Assembly (NCBI GenBank): GCA_948567375.1 | Contig: OX419762.1 | Span: forward strand, 57,517,034-57,581,033 | DNA from: Lunularia cruciata | Lineage: Eukaryota > Streptophyta > Marchantiopsida > Lunulariales > Lunulariaceae | DNA length: 64,000 nt | Reading direction: 5' to 3' | Shown here: one piece after another, positions 32,031-42,615 of the stretch | Layout of the letters: each line of letters opens with the position of its first letter | How positions within the stretch are numbered: the stretch's first letter is position 1 | The notes under the pieces: generated by a model | Databases searched by the model: none | The model's input: only the letters and a program-made list of their open reading frames with translations | What the model was told of the DNA's origin: nothing | Translations under genes and position numbers: made by a program

Positions 32031-33423
32031 ATGATGTTCCTCTCCATATCTTCCCATATCTGCAAAACCACAATCCCTCACATCCTAACTCACATGAGTA
32101 AATACAATCTCTCTAAATCCTAAAAGTTATAAACTCTTTTAACTTTCAATTTTCATTTCAAAAGTTTTTCAAAATAAATTCCCATGTAACTCAAGCATTA
32201 ATACCAAGCAATTAAAAATGAAAATTCTCTACCCATCACATAATCACTCTAAACCCTAAAAAACCTAGAAATACTCATAACTTTCTACTCAATTCTCGGT
32301 AACCTTTCATCTAGATACCAATGGAACTGATATTGGAAAACAAACAGAATCTACTATTCATTCATGTGATGTATTCAGGTGAACTCTCCAAAACTCTAGA
32401 ATAACCTTCCATTATTCGCCTCCTTTCTCTCTCCCCCTTCCCTCTCCTCTCAAGGTCCTATCAAAAGTAAGGCCTTAACTCTCAAAGGGCACATGGGTTA
32501 TTCAACTATGAGGGATGCATAAACTTTGCCTTATCTTGATCTGCCACCGCTCTCACTAAAAGAGAGTGGACCAGGAGAGATGTTTACTATCCAGAACTCG
32601 AATTTTGCACCACGGTTGAGAGTTGACCCGAATTCCTTACTTGCAAGCGAGTACAAAATTCATCCAAATGATTAGTCTATAATGTAAGCGAATATATGAT
32701 TGATGGATTAAATATGGTTTGTGTACCATGTTAGAATTGATGTAATGAAGTGATGATGAAGTGATGATGAAGTGATGTTAACTTAGGTACTCTTTTGGAC
32801 TTTATTTGATTTCGTTTATTGGGTTAGTTTGATATGGTAATATAAAATTCGATTTGTTGTGAGAATTAAATTGAATTCTTGGAACGAATCACATTGATCC
32901 AATATGCAAATATTTGTAAACTTAAAAAGATAGTAATGAAACAACCAATGTAATATATTAATAGAGAATTATCAATAAAATGACTTCTACTGTGAGGTGA
33001 TTATCATCTTCTACATTTGATCTAGACCGTATAGAAATATTTAAAATCAAAAAACAGCCAAGGCATCCCTTGCTTTTATTTTCTGGTCTCAATAGTCGAA
33101 TAGACGGGCTTTTAACATTCACAGTTCCACGTGAGCTCAGATGCACGCTGGAAAATCGAGTGCAGGTGACAGAATACAAAGCCTACATTGTCATGTTACA
33201 CAGTTGCATGCATATACGGGCCATGTGAACGTCTGAGCTACTTAAGAATGACACCACTGGCGCTGCGTAAGCCTGAGACAGAAGCTGGATGGAACATGAT
33301 TGTGATCGAAAGTGCACTACCTAGCAAAGTAATTTTGCTAGCTTTCCGCCTGGTCCGTGCATATTATGCTCAGACTCCACGAACAACATCTAACAGTTGC
33401 ACATTCAGCCTCGGATACCGAAG
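32031..33423. other. Non-repetitive flank 3' of the dirigent-like gene
   Basis: No gene found. There is a short tandem repeat of GATGAAGTGAT-type units near 32,745-32,776. On the minus strand an AATAAA poly(A) signal at 33,075-33,080 could end the dirigent-like transcript, about 345 bp after its stop codon. Confidence 0.4.
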
Positions 33424-34056
33424 CTACAGCCTTCTCATCGATGATTTCACTGCCTGTAATGGGTAATCCTTTTCAGCCCAAAATTCTGCTCTGGTTTTGT
33501 TAGATGAAAGCAGATTCATTTTCTCTTCAGCAGGGTTGACGATCTGTGCTCCCATTTCATCGTAGAGATAACTAGGATAACTGATCTCGCATCTAACCTT
33601 AAACACTGTTTGCGGAGAAGACTGCACTAGGTTGTAGTACACCACACCGCTCGCGTATTGCAAGGACCCTTGTCCTCCCACAATGCTCAGCTCCTCATGT
33701 TCCTTATCGGCTTGACCGTCTGCGGTCATTCTCCATATACCCCGCAAGTTGATCGAACCGCCTAGGTTGCGGAATGTAACAGTTACGATATCCTCGATTG
33801 TGTCAACGCCAGTGTAGAAGTACATGCCGCGAACTTTTCCAATGACTTTGCCGTCGCTTCGTACTGCATCATTGTTCTTCACATATCCTATGCCCTTGTT
33901 AGCAACTGGCTCGTACCCTCCCGGTTGGAACGCAATGGTGTCTTCTTTTGGAATGAACTCAAAGTATTCTTGCACATTAAAACCTGCTTGCACATTCGCG
34001 ATCAAGGTGGCTGAAACCAAAATCACTGCACAGAAGAATTCTTGAAACCCGCCCAT
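33424..34056 (-). CDS. Secreted dirigent-like / AOC-barrel protein, 210 aa
   Basis: A single-exon frame from ATG at 34,056 to TAG at 33,424-33,426. Residues 1-24 are a signal peptide (F-F-C-A-V-I-L-V-S-A-T-L-I, cut after V-Q-A). The mature part shows beta-barrel features of the dirigent / allene-oxide-cyclase-like superfamily: G-K-V-R-G-M-Y-F-Y near residues 76-84, V-T-V-T-F-R-N, G-S-I-N-L-R-G, and E-L-S-I-V-G-G-Q-G-S-L-Q-Y-A-S-G near residues 128-143, the hallmark V-G-G-T-G-x-F-x-x-A-x-G motif of dirigent proteins. Length and lack of introns fit the family. Dirigent proteins act outside the cell to steer phenoxy-radical coupling in lignan and lignin formation; the exact role here is unknown because the N-terminal half is divergent. 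GC content and codon use differ from the surrounding TEs. Confidence 0.82.
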   Translation of the reverse strand: MGGFQEFFCAVILVSATLIANVQAGFNVQEYFEFIPKEDTIAFQPGGYEPVANKGIGYVKNNDAVRSDGKVIGKVRGMYFYTGVDTIEDIVTVTFRNLGGSINLRGIWRMTADGQADKEHEELSIVGGQGSLQYASGVVYYNLVQSSPQTVFKVRCEISYPSYLYDEMGAQIVNPAEEKMNLLSSNKTRAEFWAEKDYPLQAVKSSMRRL

Positions 34057-34335
34057 GATCACGAAAAGAATCTGCCGCAGCTCTTCAAGAGTCCGGAAGT
34101 ATCAGAAGGACTGCCAAAAAAGGATTCGCGTTTTGCAGGATGTTAAAGTCCTTCTTCTGACTGAAGGGTTGTCAAATCGGGGTTTTCTAGATAGCAGGTA
34201 ACAAACAGGAGAAGAGGAGCCAACAGGAGAGCCTTCGTTATCACAGAATTTTACGCCGTCCAGATCTGCAGAGGCTGATCTGCAGAGGGAAACCAATACT
34301 CCCTGCTGAACTTCAAATAATAGTGTCAATCGTCC

Positions 34336-34342
34336 ATTTATA
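34336..34342 (-). promoter_or_regulatory. TATA box of the dirigent-like gene
   Basis: The minus strand reads CATATAAATGG, about 280 bp upstream of the ATG. It implies a 5' UTR of roughly 250 nt if no intron is present. Confidence 0.5.
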
Positions 34343-36676
34343 TGGGGATATCACGAGATGCTCGTCTTCTCTCCTCGCACGAATGCAGAAAGTGTGCAAT
34401 TAAGCCGGTGTCTGGTAGTCATCACTGTCGGGACCCGGAGTGCAAAGCAGCAAACGAGGACTTTCTCTAAAGAGCTACTTTATCCAAAGACCCATGGAAA
34501 GCATCAGACGAGAATTCTAATCTAAGCTCTAAGGTAATTTATCAATCCTCCCGACTTAGTAATTTTTTCAACTAGAAGGGGCACAGGACGCACTGGTTGA
34601 TAACAATAGAGGACTCAATTGCGTATGTATGGAATTGCGAGGGAAGTGAAGTCATTTCGGTGGTTCGGACACTGTGGGTTTCACTTCTGGAATCTACGGG
34701 AGGCTTATGGTAAAATTACATGCCCCGTAAAATTTTCTAGGGTACCTCTCGTAAAGAAAAAGAGTCCAAAAGTGAATGGTATGTAATTAAGTTTTAAAGG
34801 CTACAGCAGAATTTTCCAGGCCGTTTCAGACATTCAAGTTCGCGTTGAATTTGGGGGTTCTTGGTTATTTACGCCAAGAATTACGATTAATGTTCATTAA
34901 CGCTTTTGAGTGTAAACCTATCCTAACATGCCACTAGGAGTTGTTTAGGTTGAGATTCCGGAGTAATCTTTATTAACAGTGCTGAATGTAAATTTTATCC
35001 AAACATGTGACAAAAATTGGGGATTCAGACACCTCCAGTAAGAATTTGAAATCATGAGTCTTAAAGAGGGATTTCAATCCAGCAAAAGCAATGCGCGGGC
35101 TATGGTTCTATTCTTAACATTCAAAAAGGGATTGAAAGCCAACCTAAGCAGCCCAAATACAAATTTAGATTGAATTATAGTGCCAATTTGCAAATTGTAA
35201 ATTTTCACATAACATCGCAAACTTGGAGAATTTCATGGTACGCTTGCTTGGAGAAATTCATGGTGTGCCAATTTTCAAAACCCACACATGGAAATTAAAA
35301 TATTAGTTTAGTGACCATGGAATGCCCACCCATGGGGATTAGCAAATGTTGATCATCTTCCCAATCCCTTCATTCCATCCCACACATAGCGCATCAATAT
35401 TTCTCCATTCCCACATTCATTAAATATAGGATTTCAGGAACTCTTGAAATTGGTCTGCTTCGCAACATGCGTTCACTTTATCACTCCATTTAAAGCAACA
35501 TGATTTAAAGCAACACGTGATTAAGATGGATTCAGATGATTTCATATCATTAATATCAAATTCTTGATTATCTAGAAGCTTGGAGCACTTTAAACAGATC
35601 CACAATGGCAGTAGCAGGAAATCCATTCAGAAGAATACCACCTTTAGTTACATGGCCACTTTTCTCATGAGATTTGGTAATGAGTTTCTAGTATCCATAA
35701 ATGGAGGGAAATTGAAGAAGAAATGGGCCTATTTTTTGAACTCCTACAAAACAGTTTGGAATTGGAAGGACAAGTCCAGAAGTGAAGGTCTCCATGATAA
35801 GGAGATAACATGCAGATGGACCACTATAGAGGATAAATTGAACAATCTTGTCTCATTTGTTCGGAATGGATGCTATGTGTGGGAGTAGAGCAAATATATC
35901 TCCCCATGTGCTTGTAAGTTTGGGTATGGAGAGTGAGTTGAACCTTTCTTAATGGTGGGGCAAAGAGAATGAAATGTGCAGAGTGATATCCAAAAAGGAG
36001 GAGGAGAAATGTCAAGACAATACACTCCTTTGTTTGGAACATAATTCTTTCCTTTGCACATATCAATATCAATGACAATTCCAAGTATGCAAGAGGAGAG
36101 TGCAGATAGGGTTCTCAAGTTGAGTCCATGTGTGTATGCATCAAGTGAAACTTTTAGATTTCACAAAGAGGAGGATGTTCCAATTTCACAAAGGAACACA
36201 AGAAGAGATTCCAAGAGCACAAGAGGAGATGCTTGCACAAGTAAGAGACAAAGGAAATAATGATGGAGTAGATTCAAGGGATTGAGAAGGAGAGCATGAG
36301 CATGATAGTGAACCCTACAAGAGGAGGAAGTCTTATAAAGCAAATTCAAAGAATTAACATATGCTCACTTCTTGTGTCTAAGACATGGCTAGTCATATAA
36401 AACTGAAGATCTATTCTTTGGAAGCCAAGAAGAGGTGCAAATTGGTTTAGATTGATGCTCAAAGAAGTGAATATAGAAAAATCTTTGTTAAGGTGAAGTT
36501 AAAGAGGGATCAAAAGCTCAAGCTTGAGATTCAAGGAGAGGATAGCTAAATCCAAGCAACAATATGAAATGTCTTTGGAATTAACTAATGTTGGGAAAAA
36601 CCGGTAAGAAATTAAGAGCATAGTTAGTATATTTTCACAAGTAGATGAAATAGAAGCTCCTCTTGCTTATAGCTCT
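34343..36676. other. Upstream flank of the dirigent-like gene, no gene recognised
   Basis: Sequence looks largely single-copy within this window. A 102-codon plus-strand frame at 35,580-35,888 and shorter ones at 35,824-36,260 show no motif and no support as genes. Confidence 0.4.
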
Positions 36677-37268
36677 TGTAATCCTAGTAGCTAGACATAT
36701 TATCTAGAGGTGGAAATTGGCTTGGTAACATCTGGAAGGATGCTATTTATGATGAACTAAGTAGATCAGATTGAGGTGTCAACAAAGGAGTACTTCCATG
36801 AATAGAGCAAGACCCAAAAACACCTTGAAAACTTCAAAGCCAATTTTAGAGGCCTAAACAGATGAATTAGGCCTCAAAAATGGAAATTTTACTTCCGTAG
36901 GCAAAATAGATGGCCCTCTCTCCACCACTATTTTCTCATCAAGAAATTTCTAATGGTACCTCATCCATGCAATTTTGAGTTTCCTATAGGAAGATTCCCT
37001 AAAGATTCATTCTGGTAGAACTTTTTTGACCAAGCAGATAGGACAAGGACCAACAAGTCACCCATCCAAGCAACTAATCTAACGGTGGAGCTCACCAACA
37101 TGTCACCAATCCATGTATCTAATCCAAGGGTGGAACTTCCTTTGAGTGGATCCTCTTTACTATATAATAAAGACAAAGTGCTCCTTTGAGGCATCATTGT
37201 ATTGAGTGTAAAGCTTTGTGTTTATTCTCCTATGTTTTCTTGGAGGTTCTCATGTCCTTGGAATATTA
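36677..37268 (+). repeat. LTR, family E, plus orientation, single-unit variant
   Basis: Begins TGTAATCC and continues with the same order of blocks as the other E LTRs, ending near CTTGGAATATTA. A TATA-like ACTATATAATAAAGA lies near 37,160. It has one copy of the roughly 150-bp 5' unit that is duplicated in the other three E LTRs. No matching target duplication was found, so one or both ends may be eroded. Confidence 0.7.
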
Positions 37269-37459
37269 AATTGGAGTATTAATCATCCAATCCTCAATTG
37301 TGCTTCTTGCAATTCTATTGCACATGATAGTGATGTGCTATTATAATGTAATTGTTTCAAGTAATAAATATTTTTCTTGCAATGAAGTGCATGTGAAATG
37401 AAATGCTTATAAAATGACAAGTTTGCTCATAGAACTACTGAATTTCTTACATTGAATGG

Positions 37460-38760
37460 TTTGATTTACCTATAAACACACAAGCTTGCTTGCATAATGG
37501 ATGGGTTTGCTTGTGGGCGGGATGGTTGGTCTACTTGCTCACGTTGGTGTGGATTCACTAGTGTAGGTATGGATCCACTTGGGTGTAATTTTAAGGGATA
37601 GTAGAGAGATAAAAAAGAGAAAACACAAGTTTCACTTGTGTTTTCTCTTCTCGCCAAGATAGTGTTTCCAATGCTTGGTGGCAAGGACAATGCCCAACTC
37701 TTCTCGATCTACGATGTGATAGTTGCATTCTGCCGATAATAGCTTTCAAGAGAAATATGCACTTGGATGCCATCTATCATGCCACTCTTGTTATAGGACT
37801 ATTCCTATTGCTATGCTTGATGTATTTGTGCCAACTTGATTGGATGTTTTGGTCATACCATTTCAAGATTGGTGCATGTAGTAAGGCATCTTTCAATTCT
37901 TGAAAGGCCAACTCTTGTGTGGTTTCCCACATCCACTTCTTCCCCTTGCCAAGTAGTGTCATTAAAGGTTGTGCAACCTTGAAGAAGTCCTTGAAAAATC
38001 AATTGATATAACCCCATCAACCCCAAGAAGCTCTTGAGTTGAATATGATCTTCTAGAGCACTCTAATTTTGAATGACCTCTACTTTATATGTTAATACTT
38101 GGATACCTTTTGCACTTACTCTATGCCCCAAGTAATCTACTTCTGACTTGTCAAACTTGCACTTTGAGATTTTGGCATACAATTGATTTTGTCTTAGAAT
38201 CTGGAGGACCTCTTGTAGGTGTTGTTTGTGTTCCAACATCATCCTATCATATACTAAGATGCCATCTAGGAAGACAATAATAGACATATCCAAATATGGA
38301 CAAAATATGTCATTCATCAGACTCATGAAAGTGGCAGGTGCATTGGTGAGGCCAAATGGCATCACAAGGTACTCAAAGTGGCCATACTTGGTTCAAAAGG
38401 TGGTTTTGTATACATCTTTAATCCGGATTTGATTGTAATCACTTTGTAGGTCCAATTTGGTGAAGTGTTTTGCTCCATTGAGTTGATCAAATAGGTCATC
38501 TATGCAAGATAAGGGGTATTTTTTCTTCATTGTTTGTAGATTGAGGCCCGATAGTCAATGCACATGGGTATTGTACCATCCTTTTCTTCACAAACAAGAC
38601 AAGAGCCCCATATAGTGATATGCTGGGTTGGATAAACCTTTTCTATAACATATCCTCAACTTGAGCCTTACACTCCTCCAACTCATGAGTTGGTGGACGA
38701 TATGGGGCCTTACATGGAGGTGCAGAAGTGTCTCAAATTTATGATCTACTCTCCTTTTTG
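37460..38760 (-). pseudogene. RT and start of RNase H of gypsy element F
   Basis: Minus-strand blocks are typical of Ty3/Gypsy [15 protein letters not shown] and H-F-T-K-L-D-L-Q-S near 38,490-38,540, [12 protein letters not shown] near 38,360, V-F-L-D-G-I-L-V-Y near 38,270 (second catalytic Asp changed to Gly), and [10 protein letters not shown] near 38,120. An RNase H start (W-E-T-T-Q-E-L-A-F-Q-E-L-K) appears near 37,920 and fades by about 37,460. No integrase follows, so the 3' part is lost. Inactive by the catalytic change and stops. Confidence 0.8.
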
Positions 38761-39099
38761 GTGGTAATCCTAAGGGTAGATCATTTGGAAAGATATCTTG
38801 AAACTAATTTACTACATCCTTCAATTTCTCAAGAATTTGTCCATTGAGTTGTGCCCGCTTGACTCTCATATTAGACCCATAAAACATCTATCTATCTTAT
38901 AGATAGCTATTGTTCCTTTGACATAGAGAGCATTTCTTACCATTGTGACTTTTCTTTAACCCAATGATTGTTTATTGGTGGGTGCTCAATACTTTCTTCC
39001 TCCAATCTACTATAGGGTTGTAATGCTACATCCAATGGTATGCCTTAGATTGCATCATAATGAGCTAATTGTATCACTCACCACTCAATTGCTTCTTGA

Positions 39100-39330
39100 T
39101 ACTCCTATAGAGAGTGCTACCCTTCTAGGTAACAACTCAATCTTTTTGTTTGCCCATTAGGTAACTCTACTTCTTTGCTCTCATCCTTCTCTAGATCCAT
39201 CCCCAATCTTATTGCAATAGAGCAAGATAAGAAATTCTCTATTGCTCCAAGATCTATCAATACTCTCACCTGATTGCCTTCTAGGACTCCATTCACAACA
39301 ATCAATTTTGAGTTTTCTTTTCTAGATCTT
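39100..39330 (-). pseudogene. Aspartic protease of gypsy element F
   Basis: The minus strand encodes V-R-V-L-I-D-L-G-A-I-E-N-F-L-S, where D-L-G-A replaces the D-S/T-G-A active site, after the G-V-L-E-G-N segment. Position between the CCHC knuckle and RT agrees with a retropepsin. Cleavage activity is unlikely in this copy. Confidence 0.65.
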
Positions 39331-39400
39331 TGCGCACTTGTCTTCTTCCTCTCCTTGCTTTTTTGCTTCCCTATTGAGCCAATAAGGTTGTAAGGTACAC

Positions 39401-40356
39401 TTACTTGTGACCTTCATTTTTTGAGATGATTTCCACATCCTCTTCTTTGGTGTGCTGCTCCATGTTGTTCAAAGATTGCTTGTATGGAGGCCAAGGGAGA
39501 CGAGCACAACAATTGATGGATATGTGCCCAATACGACCACAATTGTAGCAACAATGTTGTTCTCCTTTAGTTCCTTCTCCTTGTGGGACTCCATCTCTCT
39601 GTTCTTCTACACATCCTTGCTTTCCTTGAAGTGATTGTGCTCCTTGGTCTTGAAACCAAAGGTTGCACAATTTCATAAGTATTGGTCCACCCACATGTGG
39701 CATTTTAGCTTGATAATGTGGAGATAGAACTACTCCTTCACCTCATCCAAGTGCCTCCATTATTCTTTGAAAACAAGCAATGGCTTCAAACACAATGCAA
39801 GGATTTTGTACCATGACTTCTTGGCAAATCCTCTCCTTCAATCCTCGTTTGAAATTGTCCAGAGCCTCTATTGAACTCATGTTGGTTATTGTGACTTGTA
39901 GATGAAGAAACGCCTCCATGTACTCTTGTATGCTATTCCTTTGTTTCAATCCCCATAGTCAGATTTGGCCTATTTGCATGGAATCTATAGATTGGAAATT
40001 CATCAACATCCTTCTTGCATTGCTGTCCACATGAACTCTCTTCTTTCTACCAACATTGATCATTCCCAAGCATCATACCATGTGAGGGCTTTGTCAGTCA
40101 AGTACCCACATGCAAACATACCTGCAACATGCTCAATGATCTCCATTGAGAACAATTGGAAATATCAATTCATTATGGAGATCAAGTTCTCTACTACTCT
40201 CATAGAACATTGCCCCTTGTAAGACTTAATGTTGTAGTTATTCATCATCCTTAATAATAATGTGGCTTCATTGTTGACTAGGTTCAATGCCTCTCTAAGT
40301 ACTTCAATTGCAAGTTTTGGGTTCTAAGATGGTTCTCCTTACTACATTGCCTGATC
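39401..40356 (-). pseudogene. Gag C-terminal part with CCHC knuckle, gypsy element F
   Basis: The gag helical segment (S-I-Q-E-Y-M-E-A-F-L-H-L, then D-N-F-K-R-G-L-K-E-R-I) lies at 39,743-39,949, and the knuckle C-Y-N-C-G-R-I-G-H-I-S-I-N-C near 39,530-39,570 is a canonical CCHC. The frame is interrupted at 40,357 by element B and resumes at 48,173. Confidence 0.75.
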
Positions 40357-41048
40357 TGTAACACCCATTTGTGCATGTGTGTGGTATTGTGATATTTAGC
40401 TTGGTATTACAAGTACTTAAGAGATATTATTTATATAGAGATAAAGGATGGTTCTATATTAGTCATTGTTAGCTAAAGTTAATCATAGCTAAGATAGAGG
40501 GGACCTTACTTTAGAGGAAGTAGAAAAGATGAGCACCACTATTTTGGACTTTAGTGTGTTGACTTGGTATTATTCCTAGGTGTTTGGCTTTGAGGAAAGA
40601 GTTGAGAACTCTTGGGCCCGCAAGCCTTTTTGTTTTGGATTCTTCTTTAGTCCAAGGATAGCCCATGTGAAGGAATCCTTGACTTAGTGGTTGGGTCAAG
40701 ATAAGACCACATGCTTAGGGGAATATACCCATGTGAATGGATATTCCTTTCTACTTTTTGACTTGACTTGACTTTTAGTCTAGTAACTTGAGTTACTACG
40801 GTAATTAGTAACTTTGGTACGTAACTATTTCACAAGTATATAAACAAGGGGTGAGGAGGTACTCATCATCCTTTCATTTGCAACTATCTCTCTCTCATTG
40901 AGTTCTCTTGTGAGCAATGTCTTGAGTCTTTGAGTGTTAGCCTTGGAGGAGTATGATGGAGTTGGGGTTCCTTGCCTTCTTAGTCCATGGTGCGCTACCA
41001 TAATAGCCATCGGAGGTTCATCCTGAGTGAGAGACAGGCTGGCTCACA
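40357..41048 (+). repeat. 5' LTR of element B
   Basis: Starts TGTAACACCC, ends GGCTCACA; 13 bp longer than the LTR of A because of an insertion after AAGATAAG. The tRNA-Asp-like PBS begins at 41,053. Confidence 0.93.
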
Positions 41049-41906
41049 TTTTTGGTTCCGTTGCCGGGCCCTCTCTAGAAGGCAAGATAATGTTCCGCGT
41101 TCAATTCTACATTAGGTAGAAGAAGGCTATGAGAGCTCACTTGGAGAGAACATTAGGAGAGGAGAGGGCTGAACTTATGTTAGAGAACCAAGATCCATTT
41201 GTATACCTTGTAGTTCATTATGATGTCTTTGAGGTGATTTTGTACATCTTGTACACATGAGAGGAATTGGAGAGATTGTGTGAGGTGGATTGCAGATTTT
41301 GGAGATTAAGGTGATTTTGGGCAAAATCTCAAGTTTGAGATCTGGACTTGAAATTTCTACACATGATAGCTTGGGTTATTTTTCAATTAGCACACTTGAA
41401 ATTATGGTGAGAGCTACTATGCGCACTGGGCTAGAATTTTTGAAAGTTGATAGGGTAAAGTGCTCCCGCAACTGCATGCTCTTTGGAAAATTGTACATAG
41501 TCTGCCATTTCTTCAATTTTTAGTGAATTGTTCTGAAAATTTCCAAGAAAATTCATTACATTGTATCCTACCTGCTGCCACAAAAATTAGAGAGATATCA
41601 TTCTTGCGCAGGAGTTATGAGTTTTTGAAGTGAGGGGTGTGGTTTTCAGACCAAATCTGAAATATGTGTGCTGAATAGAAAGGTGTCTAGGCCAAATGGC
41701 TCAATGAAAAGATCTGAAATTTTGCAAAGAGAGACACCCTAGAGTTTTGATCAAGTGTGAAAAGTTTCAGAGGACTTTGGCATACTGGTTGGGAGATTTG
41801 AGTGACATTGTGAGGAAGGGTCAATTCTACAGAGTGGAAATCTCATGCATGAAGAGTTTGAGATCAACAAAAAGCATGTTTGAGTGTTTAGATTCATCTT
41901 GGGAAC

Positions 41907-42380
41907 ATGGAGGGTCATCAAGAGTGGAAATTGAGATTATGCAAGGTTACCCAAGGGTTTGAGGTGATTGTAGGGGTGGATTTGAGGAAAAGAGAGTTTA
42001 CAATAGAATTTGAAGAGAGCATTGAGAGGATCCAAAAACCTACACTTCTTGGAGGAAAGAGTGAGTCTAAGTGCTTTCTATGTGGAGAGAAGGGACATAA
42101 GGCAAGTTCATGTCCATTGACCTTTGAGAGCAAGAGATTGAGGGAAAGGAGAGGCTTACTTGACTTGGGTTTGCATGTTGGACCTTCTTCACCAAGATTG
42201 GGAGGGAGAAGATCTAAGACCAAGGAGTTGTGTGAGGTTTGTGGAGTTGAAGGACTTCCAAAAAGACATGAGTGTAGTGGAGTAAAAGCACTTTTGGAAA
42301 CTTTGGTAAAGGATCTTGGAGAGAGTCTTAGTATAGCTACAGAAATAATACCACCTTCATCAGCTAGTTCTCAAGATTAG
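41907..42380 (+). CDS. Extra zinc-knuckle ORF of element B (still open)
   Basis: 157 codons, aligned end to end with 14,534-15,007 of A and with only a few amino-acid changes. The CCHC knuckle C-F-L-C-G-E-K-G-H-K-A-S-S-C and the second cluster are unchanged. It stays open while gag-pol of the same copy has collapsed, which could be chance over this short length or a sign of selection. Confidence 0.55.
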   Translation: MEGHQEWKLRLCKVTQGFEVIVGVDLRKREFTIEFEESIERIQKPTLLGGKSESKCFLCGEKGHKASSCPLTFESKRLRERRGLLDLGLHVGPSSPRLGGRRSKTKELCEVCGVEGLPKRHECSGVKALLETLVKDLGESLSIATEIIPPSSASSQD

Positions 42381-42615
42381 TGATGGAGATAATCTTTCAA
42401 CTTATGGATAAACTATCCATGAGAGTTAGATTAATATGCACTCTAGGATTTGATGTTGCTATAGAAATCTTGGAGCAACCTGAACCTTTTGTATTCCCTA
42501 GAGTGGATTATTCTCAGATGGTGTTAGTTATGTATATACTCTTTTAGTAATTGAGTGAGAGAAAAGAAAAGAGAAAAAAAAATTTGAGAGAAAAGAAAGA
42601 TAGTGAGGGATTAAG

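Noticed and set aside
34102-34329. Upstream frame before the dirigent-like gene
   Set aside because: It begins with TTG, lies within about 10 bases of the TATA box, and would not be in the transcript; no motif.
35580-35888. 102-codon plus-strand open frame
   Set aside because: No recognisable domain, no promoter signal and no second copy; length is within chance for AT-rich DNA.
36677-37268. 3' LTR of element F
   Set aside because: It is in the opposite orientation to F and lacks a matching flank, so it is a separate insertion.
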